The translations under genes were made by a program, and so were the position numbers. A stretch of DNA of 19,448 bases from Glaciecola sp047637355 (GTDB taxonomy: Bacteria > Pseudomonadota > Gammaproteobacteria > Enterobacterales > Alteromonadaceae). The stretch lies in assembly GCA_047637355.1 (NCBI GenBank), contig JBLIKA010000066.1:1-19448 (forward strand), given 5' to 3'. Position 1 is the stretch's first letter, and the number at the start of each line of letters is the position of its first letter. This document shows, piece by piece, positions 8,046-15,683 of this stretch. The notes beneath the pieces were generated by a model, which saw nothing but the letters and a program-made list of their open reading frames with translations, did not search any database and was not told the origin of the DNA.

Positions 8046-8210
8046 AAGTATGTCTCCGTTTACTGCTGCACACGCGCTTTTGGGTAGTATGCCGAGATAA
8101 CCTTTTACTTAATAGTTAAATTGAATTTATCTTATGTTTCCGAAATAAGGTGCAATATAGTCTGCTTCCTCCCTTTTAAATTAACAATACCGTAAGCACT
8201 ACATTTACCT

Positions 8211-8216
8211 TATAAT
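8211..8216 (+). promoter_or_regulatory. Candidate -10 box TATAAT upstream of the DUF2780 gene
   Basis: A perfect TATAAT lies 65 bases before the ATG of the DUF2780 gene in the divergent region. No convincing -35 hexamer lies 16-18 bases upstream, so the call rests on the -10 match alone. Confidence 0.3.
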
Positions 8217-8281
8217 ATCCCGTATAAGCTGGCCATCGGCCCCGGTTGCTCATCATAATGAAAATCTAAAAAGGAATTATC

Positions 8282-8845
8282 ATGAAGAAATTTACATCCC
8301 TTGTACTTGTCTCAATATTGGTTTTCTCTGCTGGTTCACAGGCCGAAGAGAGTTGGTTGGATTCTTTAAAAAGCATGTTGGGTTTAGGTGATTCTGCTGA
8401 AGAAGCTGTCACTAAAGCAAGCGTTGCTGATGTCGCAGAGTTACCAAGTATGAATGGGATGATCACCGCTCTAACTGAAAATCTAAATGTCAGTTCAGAA
8501 CAAGCCGAAGGTGGTTTGGGTTCTTTAATGAACTACGTTAAAAACAATGTTTCAAGTGAAAAATTCTCAGTGTTATCATCATCGCTCCCTGGTCTAGACC
8601 GAGTGTTATCGGCCGTTCCGATAATTACTGCTGATGAGGGCGGTATGTCGGGTTTGCTAAGCAAGGCAGCGCAATACAGTGATAAGCTAAAAGGCGTAAA
8701 CGAATTAAAACAGCAGTTTGAAGCCTTAGGACTTTCTCCTGAAATGATCACCGATTTTGGAGAACAAGCGAAAGCTTACCTAGATACGCCTCAAGGTCAA
8801 GACGCTAAGAAGCTGCTGACCGACAGCTTATCAAGTTTAATTTAA
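8282..8845 (+). CDS. Secreted DUF2780 (VcgC/VcgE-like) protein
   Basis: This is a 187-residue protein with a signal peptide cleaved after SQA at about residue 22. The mature part is helical and matches DUF2780, described from Vibrio (VcgC/VcgE). It starts with a WLDSLKSMLGLG segment and continues with LTENLNVSSEQAEGGLGSLMNYVKNNVS and SVLSSSLPGLDRVLSAVP, then a helical tail. The function is unknown; the location is probably periplasmic or surface. The ATG follows AAGGAAT with good spacing. It is a single-gene unit, divergent from the hydrolase and closed by a strong terminator. Confidence 0.85.
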   Translation: MKKFTSLVLVSILVFSAGSQAEESWLDSLKSMLGLGDSAEEAVTKASVADVAELPSMNGMITALTENLNVSSEQAEGGLGSLMNYVKNNVSSEKFSVLSSSLPGLDRVLSAVPIITADEGGMSGLLSKAAQYSDKLKGVNELKQQFEALGLSPEMITDFGEQAKAYLDTPQGQDAKKLLTDSLSSLI

Positions 8846-8853
8846 GGGCTCAT

Positions 8854-8927
8854 TGCGTTTGGTATTGAAATGAAATCCAATACCAACGCATTAAAAAATG
8901 CATTCATTGTCTAAATGCGTTTTTTTT
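8854..8927 (+). terminator. Compound terminator with mutually exclusive hairpins after the DUF2780 gene
   Basis: A first hairpin pairs TGCGT-TGGTATTG (8854-8867, one bulged T) with CAATACCAACGCA (8878-8890). A second pairs AATGCATT (8897-8904) with AATGCGTT (8914-8921, one G-U) and is followed by eight Ts, a classic rho-independent end. AACGCATT (8885-8892) can pair with the same AATGCGTT, so the hairpins compete. Confidence 0.8.
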
Positions 8928-8998
8928 ATATCAGCTATTGAATTTAGTAATCTAAGTTGAGATGGTTCTAATTCTTGTAGACAAGCGAAACCAAAAAG

Positions 8999-9667
8999 AT
9001 GATCACTGTAAATCAAAAAATTAGGTTAATTATTACTTGCGCTAGCTTGTTGTTTGTAGTGACTTTTGCGGGAGCCCAACAAGCTGCCAATGTTAAGCGC
9101 GCAAATAATACAGAGAATTCAGTTGATACACAAAGCGGTGTTAATAATAAAAGTCTTGTTAATACACAAAGCAATGATGCCGATATTGAAGCGCCTAGCA
9201 ATGTCATTTTTTTGAGCCGGCATTTTGAAAAAGAGTCTACGGGCGCAGTAACGAAAACAAACAAGGATCCTGAGTTAACCTCTCAAGGAGAAGCGCGAGC
9301 GCGATTGCTGGCCAACTTTTTGGCGGATAAAAACGTCACTACCGTCTTTTCGACCAATTACAAAAGAACAATACAAACGGCAATGCCGACAGTACAACAA
9401 AATGGCTTGAGTGTTACGTTTTACAATCCACGAGAGTTGGCCGGTTTTGCGCTGCAGTTGCAGGCAATGTCGACAAAGGGGAAGGGTAACATCCTAGTCG
9501 TTGGCCACAGCAATACGACACCTCAATTGCTCACACTTTTAGGTGGACCCGACAAACCATTATCTGAAAATGATTATGGTGACTTATTTTCTTTAACCTT
9601 GGGTGGGGCTAGTCAATTAAAAACGCACTTGGTGGCTGATTCTTTTCAACATGTCATGATTGAGTAA
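8999..9667 (+). CDS. Exported histidine phosphatase family protein (SixA/PGM-like)
   Basis: This 222-residue protein has a signal peptide (h-region LIITCASLLFVVTFAG, cleavage near AGA-QQ) followed by a 40-residue N/S/Q-rich linker. Then comes a compact histidine phosphatase domain: SRHFEKE with R74 and the phospho-acceptor H75 (most relatives have RHGE), TVFSTNYKRTIQTA with R123, and VVGHSNT with the second catalytic H170. Such enzymes hydrolyse phosphomonoesters through a phosphohistidine. Export places it in the periplasm. Its last 8 bases overlap the reading frame of pnuC, implying coupled expression, which suggests a role in dephosphorylating a nucleotide such as NMN before uptake; that substrate is an inference. 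The ATG has a weak ribosome binding site, but no other start fits the signal peptide. Confidence 0.8.
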   Translation: MITVNQKIRLIITCASLLFVVTFAGAQQAANVKRANNTENSVDTQSGVNNKSLVNTQSNDADIEAPSNVIFLSRHFEKESTGAVTKTNKDPELTSQGEARARLLANFLADKNVTTVFSTNYKRTIQTAMPTVQQNGLSVTFYNPRELAGFALQLQAMSTKGKGNILVVGHSNTTPQLLTLLGGPDKPLSENDYGDLFSLTLGGASQLKTHLVADSFQHVMIE

Positions 9668-10280
9668 TGCTGCAGTGACGCTATCTGATTTTATAAATAG
9701 TTTTTTTGGTTCAAATTTGGTGGAAGTTAGCGCTGCAATATGTGGCTTTATTTGCATCTTTTTGTTGGTCAAAGGAAATATTTGGAATTTTGCCTTCGGT
9801 TTCGTGCAAGTTACCCTTTATGTGTGGGTCTTTTACCATGCAAAACTTTATTCTGATGCTGGTTTACACGTCGTTTATATGGTGTTACAGATATATGGCT
9901 GGTGGCATTGGTCAAAAAATTTAGCAAATGCAACCACCGTGAATGTAGTCAGCATGTCGCACAAGCATTTAGGCTTGTATGCGTTAGTTGCACTATTAAG
10001 TGCAGCCTTGCTAGGGACCCTAATGCGTTCATATACCGATGCTAATTTCGCCTACGCCGACGCCTTCACCACTTGCGCTAGTTTAGTTGCTTTTATACTA
10101 ATGACACGCCGCTATGTCATTAATTGGCTGTTTTGGATTGTCGTTGATATTGTTGCAATAGGTGTCTATTTCCAAAAAGGCCTATACCCGACCGTAATTC
10201 TTTATATGTGCTTTTTAATTATGGCGATTATTGGGCTTTATGCATGGCGAAAACAGTATAAAGTCCAGTTGGCTACCTAG
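9660..10280 (+). CDS. pnuC: Nicotinamide riboside transporter PnuC
   Basis: This is a 206-residue inner-membrane protein with about seven hydrophobic helices. The diagnostic PnuC segment is present around residues 40-90: WNFAFGFVQVTLYVWVFY, then YSDAGLHVVYMVLQIYGWWHWSKN, with the conserved aromatic cluster that binds nicotinamide riboside. PnuC imports nicotinamide riboside by facilitated diffusion, driven by phosphorylation inside the cell. The frame opens with TTG at 9660, overlapping the phosphatase stop; an in-frame GTG at 9675 is the alternative. Neither has a strong ribosome binding site, which fits translational coupling to the upstream gene. The kinase that traps the substrate lies 80 bases downstream. 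Confidence 0.92.
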   Translation: MSNAAVTLSDFINSFFGSNLVEVSAAICGFICIFLLVKGNIWNFAFGFVQVTLYVWVFYHAKLYSDAGLHVVYMVLQIYGWWHWSKNLANATTVNVVSMSHKHLGLYALVALLSAALLGTLMRSYTDANFAYADAFTTCASLVAFILMTRRYVINWLFWIVVDIVAIGVYFQKGLYPTVILYMCFLIMAIIGLYAWRKQYKVQLAT

Positions 10281-10360
10281 CTTCTCAGGTTGCGTGCAAC
10301 GAGCTTGTGAATATACAAAAAATTAGCCTAATAATGATAAAAGTATAAGTGAAATTATAA

Positions 10361-11014
10361 GTGAACGAACCCCTAAATACCCAAACTGCAGAGTTAAAGA
10401 TGGGTCAATATGTTAAGCAAACTGACCAACTCGCCATCGAGCAAGAAGGTGTTCAGCCAGATTCTCTTGAATTGAAACAGCATGAAGAAAAACAGGATGG
10501 TATTGAGAAAGTGGTGTTTATGGGCGCGCCATCCACAGGCAAATCGACCATTTGTAAGGCCGCAGCGAAGCAATTCAACTCAGTGCATGTCGATGAGTTT
10601 GGGCGCACTTATTGGGAGCAGAATCAAACGGAACGTCGCTTAACGCCGGAGCAGTTGCTGTATATTGCTGAGGAACATATTGCGATAGAAGAGCGCACCT
10701 CACCAAAAGCAAACAAGTACCTATTTGTGGATACTAATGCACTAACTACTTGGCATTTTGCATTAGATTATCATCAGTCAGCTTTGCCAGAGCTTTGTGC
10801 GTTAGCTGATAAAAGTAAAGCACGTTATCAGCATGTATTCCTATGCGCAGATGATATTCCTTTCGAGGACACTTGGGAGCGCTCAGGTACTGTCAAACAT
10901 CGAGAGTTCCAGGTGTTTATTACCAAGGAGTTAAATAGGCGAGATATTCAGTACACATTGTTAATAGGTTCGGTGGAGCAACGATTAACTAAAATAGCAG
11001 AAACGCTTGCCTAA
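10361..11014 (+). CDS. NadR-type ribosylnicotinamide kinase, stand-alone domain
   Basis: This is a 217-residue P-loop protein matching the C-terminal kinase domain of NadR. Walker A reads GAPSTGKST (Lys61), followed by VDEFGRTYWE and a YLFVDTNALTTWHFA segment typical of NadR kinases. It should phosphorylate imported nicotinamide riboside to NMN using ATP, driving PnuC-mediated uptake. The NMN adenylyltransferase and repressor HTH domains of full-length NadR are missing, so this is the kinase only. The first 45 residues are hydrophilic and unconserved-looking. The start is the GTG at 10361 or the ATG at 10400; neither has a clear ribosome binding site. It is probably the third gene of the phosphatase-pnuC operon. 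Confidence 0.85.
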   Translation: MNEPLNTQTAELKMGQYVKQTDQLAIEQEGVQPDSLELKQHEEKQDGIEKVVFMGAPSTGKSTICKAAAKQFNSVHVDEFGRTYWEQNQTERRLTPEQLLYIAEEHIAIEERTSPKANKYLFVDTNALTTWHFALDYHQSALPELCALADKSKARYQHVFLCADDIPFEDTWERSGTVKHREFQVFITKELNRRDIQYTLLIGSVEQRLTKIAETLA

Positions 11015-11019
11015 ATAGT

Positions 11020-11038
11020 GTCACGAAGGGCGCGTGAC
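11020..11038. terminator. Short GC hairpin between convergent kinase and DUF2339 genes
   Basis: GTCACG (11020-11025) pairs perfectly with CGTGAC (11033-11038) across a 7-base loop, just after the kinase stop. No T tract follows on either strand, so termination is uncertain. Confidence 0.35.
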
Positions 11039-11166
11039 CCCTATCTATTGAAAACTTCGGTGAGCAAACCCCTCCAACGTTCGCACGCCAAGCGCTGCGT
11101 TAGCTTAATAGCGAATATTTAAATAATATACAGCTGAAAATCCAAGTTGAAGCTCTATGGTCTGCA

Positions 11167-14142
11167 TTATTCAATCACTGTATTTCCAACTAACTCCACA
11201 TCTTTTGACACCAGTTTCTGATACCAGAAACTGGCAAACAAAATAAATACACCAATACCGATAAATAGCATGACCTTTTGCCATAACATCACATTTGCGG
11301 CATCTATTAATGCAAGCTTTGCGATACCCAATAAAATGAGACTGAAGCTATATCGTACAGTTATTGTTGTTCTACTTTTCAAAAATAAAATAGTCGCGCC
11401 GTGCACAGCCAGTAATGGGGCGATAGCGAGTGACATACTATAATCATTTAGTGCTAAACAACTCAACACATAGGTTATCAGCAGATAGCTATGCATACCT
11501 AGCTCAAACGTCTGATTGTTTGGTACTAATTTATCGGTCAACGGCAATCTGTTACGTTGTTTCAAAACAAAAAAACTGGCTAGAATAAACGCAGGTACTA
11601 TCGTAAATAATATCGAGTTGGCTTTACTGAACGTGAACTCAGTCAATAGCGCGAGCCAAGCAACAATCGATACCGCGGCCAAATAGAACATATGCCATGA
11701 TTTATTTTCAAGACACAATGCAAAACGGTAATGCATGCCAATGACACCAACGGAATAGATGCTGATAACTAACAACGGCAATAGCAAACTGTTGAAGTAA
11801 GACGCAAAGCTCATCGCAAACATTAAGCCCACAGTATTGATTGCCCAATGATTGATAAAGCCAAAGTTGATGTCGTTTACCGTTTTTTTATTGAGCAAAA
11901 AGGCGAGGGCAATAATCAATATATAACCGGTTAAGCCTGCTGCTGAGATGCCTAGTTGATTATCTATTAATAACCACAATGTGCTAAAAGTTAGCCCTAT
12001 AAATAAGACTTTGCTTTCAAACAGTAACGGCTTTGCTTTGGTGAAATACGCCAATAGCACAGCAATGGCGGGTGATAGCCATAAGAACATAAGGATATCT
12101 TCATCAAAACGTCGGTAGGATGATGGCAGCCAACAAACGGGGAGTAGCAGGTAGAATAAAATTCTTACATGCTCTGCTATGTCGCTTAATGTGCTTTGTG
12201 GATTGAACTTCCTGTAAAATGCCGACCACAACCATAATTGCACGAAAGCCATGATTAAAGATGCTTTGGCGTAAGAAGGTAATAATGAAAAACGCATGGA
12301 ATTTACGTCATAGCTGCCCATGGCCGCATAAGCTAAAGGGAAGAAGATGAGGATAACAGCAAAGACCTCTAAACTCGTTTTATTTACTTGCGCTGAATGC
12401 ACTAGTTTTGCTCTAAACAATAGGGCAATTTGTACTGCTATTGCAGTCAAACCTGCCCACTCGCCCAACCAGAGATAAGCACAAGAGAGCGCAATAACGC
12501 TTAGCCAAACCGATTCCGCGAGCACTAAAAAGGGATATACACTAGTGTAGACATATTGGCTGTATTGAACTCGATTTGAGCTAACAAGTGCAGTAGAGCT
12601 GGGTGTTTCATTTGTATTAGAATATGTACTTGGCCTAATAAGCCGTTGCCATACAGATATAAGCACAAGGGATACGATCACAATAACCCAGCCATCTTGG
12701 CTTTGTAGCGCAGGTACTGGAAAGTAGGGAACAACAGCAAGTAGACAGTAACCGAATGCTACTGCGGCTAAGGCTTGACCTTGATGCACCAGAGTTGGAA
12801 GATTGTAGTGACGGCTCATGAATATTAAGAGTAAAGCTTCTATCGCCCATGCTATTCCCCAATAAGTAGCGTCGAGTAGACCGATAATGCTGAGTACCGC
12901 CCACGTTGCTGCTATCAATACCATTACCGCAATATGTTGGTGTTTGACTCGATAAAATAGCAGCGCTAGCAAGGTGCCGATAGCGGCATTGATGACTAAT
13001 TGCATATTGATCCCGCTAGCGTTGTAACCTTCACCGAAACTTGCGTATTCGTTGCCTTGGAGTAATAACAGTAACGCACCGCCTACGACTGCGGCTTGTA
13101 ATATAAGGTAACGTTTGGTGAGCGGCTTATGCTGAAACAGACTCGTACATAAATATGCAGAGAACAATAAGTAAAATGCGTTGATCATCCAAGCAGACAT
13201 CAAAATAGTGTTACCTGCATCAATCCATCCTAATGCTAGAAATGTGAATGCAAAGGTTAACTCGGCGAGCCAATGACCAATAAATCTATAGGAAAGATAT
13301 AAACTACTGGCGCTAACAAACAGTAATGCAAACACATAGTAAGTAGGCTCGATAATGGTGGAGCCTGTTAGTAACGGCATTATTGTAATACCCACGATAC
13401 CAAATACTGCGATGACTTTGGTGTCCAGCCACAATGCTAGATAATGACAAGCTAACGCTGTTAATGCGTATAAAAGCAATACAGGTAAACCTGGAATGAG
13501 TTGGTAAACGCTTCCGACAAAATAGATGGTGCTAAAGCAAAGTAGTAATCCTAAGGCAACAATAGCACTCGCAAATTCGCTAAATTTTGTTTTCACTTTT
13601 AATACAATGCCGCCACCGATAACACTGATAGCTGTTACACTCATGAGCAACGATTTACTGCCAGCGCCAATTTCATCAATAAGCAATTGCATGAGGTAAC
13701 CAAAGCCTGCCAATACAAGTCCAGCACCTGCAATGGTTAGAAAAAATATACCCAGCATGCCCCGCGCTTTATAGTTTTCATAAATTGCAGTGACGGGGGT
13801 CAACCATTCAAAAATAAGTGACGTCATTTGCGTGAAAAACACATCAACCATACCCGACTTGCGAGGCACAGAGTTTGTTTCTTGCTTTCTAGGATACTTA
13901 GCGAGCGGTTCTACATCAACTGAACTTGCCTGATTGTAGCGAACACGCTCACTTTTAGCGCTTGTGATATTGTGATTGCTAGCGACTTTATTTTCGGGAG
14001 TGCCCCGCTCTTTTGCAGCTTCAAATTCTATTTCTAGTGCGTCGATTTTTTGAGAGAGTAGCATCGTTTTTAACGTAAATTGATCGCTTACTACTGCTAA
14101 CTCTTCCTTCAATAAATTAAGTTTTATGAGTTGCTCTTCCAC
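11167..14142 (-). CDS. DUF2339 large polytopic membrane protein
   Basis: This is a 991-residue protein. Residues 1-45 form a likely coiled coil (repeating L/K/E pattern), followed by about 50 polar residues. From about residue 130 to the end there is an almost unbroken series of hydrophobic helices, well over twenty. This architecture is the DUF2339 family, widespread in Gram-negative bacteria with no established function. The sequence GAGLVLAGFGYLMQLLIDE at the first helices and the repeated small-residue helices are typical. The start is GTG (14140-14142), supported by AGGGA 6 bases upstream on the minus strand. A short Ser/Asn/Thr-rich loop near residue 515 interrupts the helices. It is transcribed alone, convergent to the NAD salvage genes. 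Confidence 0.85.
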   Translation of the reverse strand: MEEQLIKLNLLKEELAVVSDQFTLKTMLLSQKIDALEIEFEAAKERGTPENKVASNHNITSAKSERVRYNQASSVDVEPLAKYPRKQETNSVPRKSGMVDVFFTQMTSLIFEWLTPVTAIYENYKARGMLGIFFLTIAGAGLVLAGFGYLMQLLIDEIGAGSKSLLMSVTAISVIGGGIVLKVKTKFSEFASAIVALGLLLCFSTIYFVGSVYQLIPGLPVLLLYALTALACHYLALWLDTKVIAVFGIVGITIMPLLTGSTIIEPTYYVFALLFVSASSLYLSYRFIGHWLAELTFAFTFLALGWIDAGNTILMSAWMINAFYLLFSAYLCTSLFQHKPLTKRYLILQAAVVGGALLLLLQGNEYASFGEGYNASGINMQLVINAAIGTLLALLFYRVKHQHIAVMVLIAATWAVLSIIGLLDATYWGIAWAIEALLLIFMSRHYNLPTLVHQGQALAAVAFGYCLLAVVPYFPVPALQSQDGWVIVIVSLVLISVWQRLIRPSTYSNTNETPSSTALVSSNRVQYSQYVYTSVYPFLVLAESVWLSVIALSCAYLWLGEWAGLTAIAVQIALLFRAKLVHSAQVNKTSLEVFAVILIFFPLAYAAMGSYDVNSMRFSLLPSYAKASLIMAFVQLWLWSAFYRKFNPQSTLSDIAEHVRILFYLLLPVCWLPSSYRRFDEDILMFLWLSPAIAVLLAYFTKAKPLLFESKVLFIGLTFSTLWLLIDNQLGISAAGLTGYILIIALAFLLNKKTVNDINFGFINHWAINTVGLMFAMSFASYFNSLLLPLLVISIYSVGVIGMHYRFALCLENKSWHMFYLAAVSIVAWLALLTEFTFSKANSILFTIVPAFILASFFVLKQRNRLPLTDKLVPNNQTFELGMHSYLLITYVLSCLALNDYSMSLAIAPLLAVHGATILFLKSRTTITVRYSFSLILLGIAKLALIDAANVMLWQKVMLFIGIGVFILFASFWYQKLVSKDVELVGNTVIE

Positions 14143-14610
14143 TATAAGTCCCTTTTATGAGCGCTTTTTGTGCCGTTCTTTCGAACATCATTACAACGCG
14201 CTATTTATGGTTAACAAGCAAGTGTGTATATGTGCAGGAAATGATGCAATTGGTTAAACGACAACTAAAAATTACTGCTTCACCGCAAAGTTAACTTTAT
14301 ACTTTTTCTCAATTGAGTCTAGTGTGTGTTTAAAATTAAGAACAAATAGGTTGAAAGAAATGAAAAAAGTAACCTCATTAAATACCAGCTATAATTTTAA
14401 TATCAGAGATACCATTACTGCAGTGACATATTAGAAGGCGAAACATCTCCTGTGAGTGAAAATGTGAATATCACAAAGAAAGATTGAGAACTTGAAAATT
14501 GCGGTCTGAAAAGATTGGCAGCAAGGGATACTGTAAATGAGACGCTCAAAAAATTTGGCAAGACTTTTTTGACGAGGCTGATAGGATGGTGGTTAAAAAG
14601 GATTAGATAG
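14143..14610. other. 468-base gap between divergent DUF2339 and esterase genes
   Basis: This is AT-rich divergent promoter space. It contains the 10-base palindrome CTCAATTGAG (14308-14317) and a TATACT (14298-14303) without a good -35. A possible decayed small gene (14360-14610) is listed separately. No RNA gene, repeat or known operator is recognised. Confidence 0.6.
14360..14610 (+). pseudogene. Possible broken small gene (about 84 residues if repaired)
   Basis: An ATG at 14360 with AGG 9 bases upstream opens a 24-codon frame (MKKVTSLNTSYNFNIRDTIT...) ending at 14434. One frame over, coding-like sequence runs from about 14422 (SDILEGETSPVSENVNITKKD) to a TGA at 14485. It then stays open for 40 codons (ELENCGLKRLAARDTVNETL..., with a basic, Trp-containing end) to a TAG at 14608, directly before the esterase ATG. 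One frameshift and one stop would have to be undone. The rare AGG/AGA codons argue against recent function. No family is recognised, and chance open frames cannot be excluded. Confidence 0.22.
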
Positions 14611-15591
14611 ATGCAGCGTAAAGCTTTATTGGTAAACGTACTTGATTTTTTTAGATTAAATAACAGGCTCCAATACACCGCTGTTATGGCCTTGTTTTTA
14701 GTGCTAGTTTCAGTCGGTCCTTCCTACGCTAATAGCATTAACGAACCGTCACAGGGCTTTAATCCGGCAAATTCATTGCCCGTTGTGTTTCCATTCGCAC
14801 CCAATAATACACCTTACAGTATGCTCGCCAGCTTAGGTTTCATTGAGCCCACATCTACTTTTATGTATGCGAGTGAGCATCCGGACCAATATGCCGCTTA
14901 TTGGCGTGCAAACAATGCAGAGGCGACAGCCAAAGGCGTGGTAGTTTTTATTCACGGCGGCTGTTGGTTAAGTTCATTTGATATGTCGCATGCGTATGGT
15001 TTTGCTACCGGTTTGTCACAAGCTGGCTATCACGTATGGTCAATTGAGTATCGTCGAGCTGGAAATGGCGGTGAGTGGCCCGTTGCATTAGACGATATTG
15101 TGCTTGGATTACAAAAAATTGAAGTGCTAAGCGAATCTGATGTTAACCTTGAGCACATTAGCGTTGTCGGTCACAGCGCCGGTGGCCATTTAGCCGCGAT
15201 GCTAGCGGTGCAATTGCAAGATGTGTTGCCTGCATCAGTCAAAAAAGCTGATGTCATTGGCTTAGCGGCGATTATCGATGTGGCTAAGTATGCGAGCGGC
15301 AGCAATGATTGTCAGACGGCGACGCCTAGCTTTATGGCTGGAATGCCCAATCAGCAGACATCGGCTTACTACTTGGCAACGCCCAGTAACTTTGAGGCTA
15401 GGGGCGAAACCTTAGGTCAATTTCAGCTGCTTCAAGGCAACGCCGATGTCATTGTTCCAGCATCACAGGCTCGCCATCATAGTGCGCAAACGATAACGCT
15501 TGATAGTGTTGGCCATTTTGATTGGATCCATCCTGGTAGCGATGCGTTTAAACAACTGTTAAAACAATTAGAAATTAACGCTACTAATTAA
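14611..15591 (+). CDS. Exported alpha/beta hydrolase, kynurenine-formamidase-like (HGGxW)
   Basis: This is a 326-residue alpha/beta hydrolase. It carries the oxyanion-hole motif HGGCW at H115, the nucleophile elbow GHSAGG with S189, and likely acid D279 (GNADVIVP) and base H302 (VGHFDW). The HGGxW pattern is shared by eukaryotic-type kynurenine formamidases and related esterases. Its position directly before kynureninase suggests hydrolysis of N-formylkynurenine to kynurenine. However, residues about 23-41 (TAVMALFLVLVSVGPSYA) form a strong signal peptide, which would place it outside the cytoplasm and weakens that assignment; it could be a general exported esterase. The ATG at 14611 follows AGGA 8 bases upstream; an internal ATG at the h-region is possible. 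The protein family is sure, the substrate is not. Confidence 0.7.
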   Translation: MQRKALLVNVLDFFRLNNRLQYTAVMALFLVLVSVGPSYANSINEPSQGFNPANSLPVVFPFAPNNTPYSMLASLGFIEPTSTFMYASEHPDQYAAYWRANNAEATAKGVVVFIHGGCWLSSFDMSHAYGFATGLSQAGYHVWSIEYRRAGNGGEWPVALDDIVLGLQKIEVLSESDVNLEHISVVGHSAGGHLAAMLAVQLQDVLPASVKKADVIGLAAIIDVAKYASGSNDCQTATPSFMAGMPNQQTSAYYLATPSNFEARGETLGQFQLLQGNADVIVPASQARHHSAQTITLDSVGHFDWIHPGSDAFKQLLKQLEINATN

Positions 15592-15633
15592 AAAAGTGAC
15601 CAATTGGATAGACGTTAACGCGATTAATTAAAA
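15575..15633 (+). repeat. Imperfect direct repeat TTAACGCKAYTAATTAAAA
   Basis: Two 19-base copies (15575-15593 and 15615-15633) differ at two positions and span the esterase stop and the gap before kynU. The second copy forms a hairpin, GCGATT (15620-15625) with AATCGC (15632-15637). The function is unknown; it may be mRNA processing or a duplication scar. Confidence 0.5.
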
Positions 15634-15683
15634 TCGCTATTAATTCAAAACATGTTGAATGAATAAGTAACTCAACAAATAAA

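Noticed and set aside
11075..11110. attC-like sequence (CAACGTT...CAAGCGCTGCGTTAGC)
   Set aside because: It loosely resembles the end of an integron attC site, but the core does not fit GTTRRRY, no matching partner core lies at the right distance, and no integrase or cassette array is present.
14415..14678. 87-residue minus-strand open frame over the esterase start
   Set aside because: It overlaps the signal peptide of the esterase antisense and lacks a ribosome binding site. Its hydrophobic look comes from reverse reading of AT-rich DNA.
14611..15591. Assigning the symbol kynB to the esterase
   Set aside because: Bacterial KynB is a cyclase-like metal enzyme with a different fold. This is a serine alpha/beta hydrolase with an export signal.
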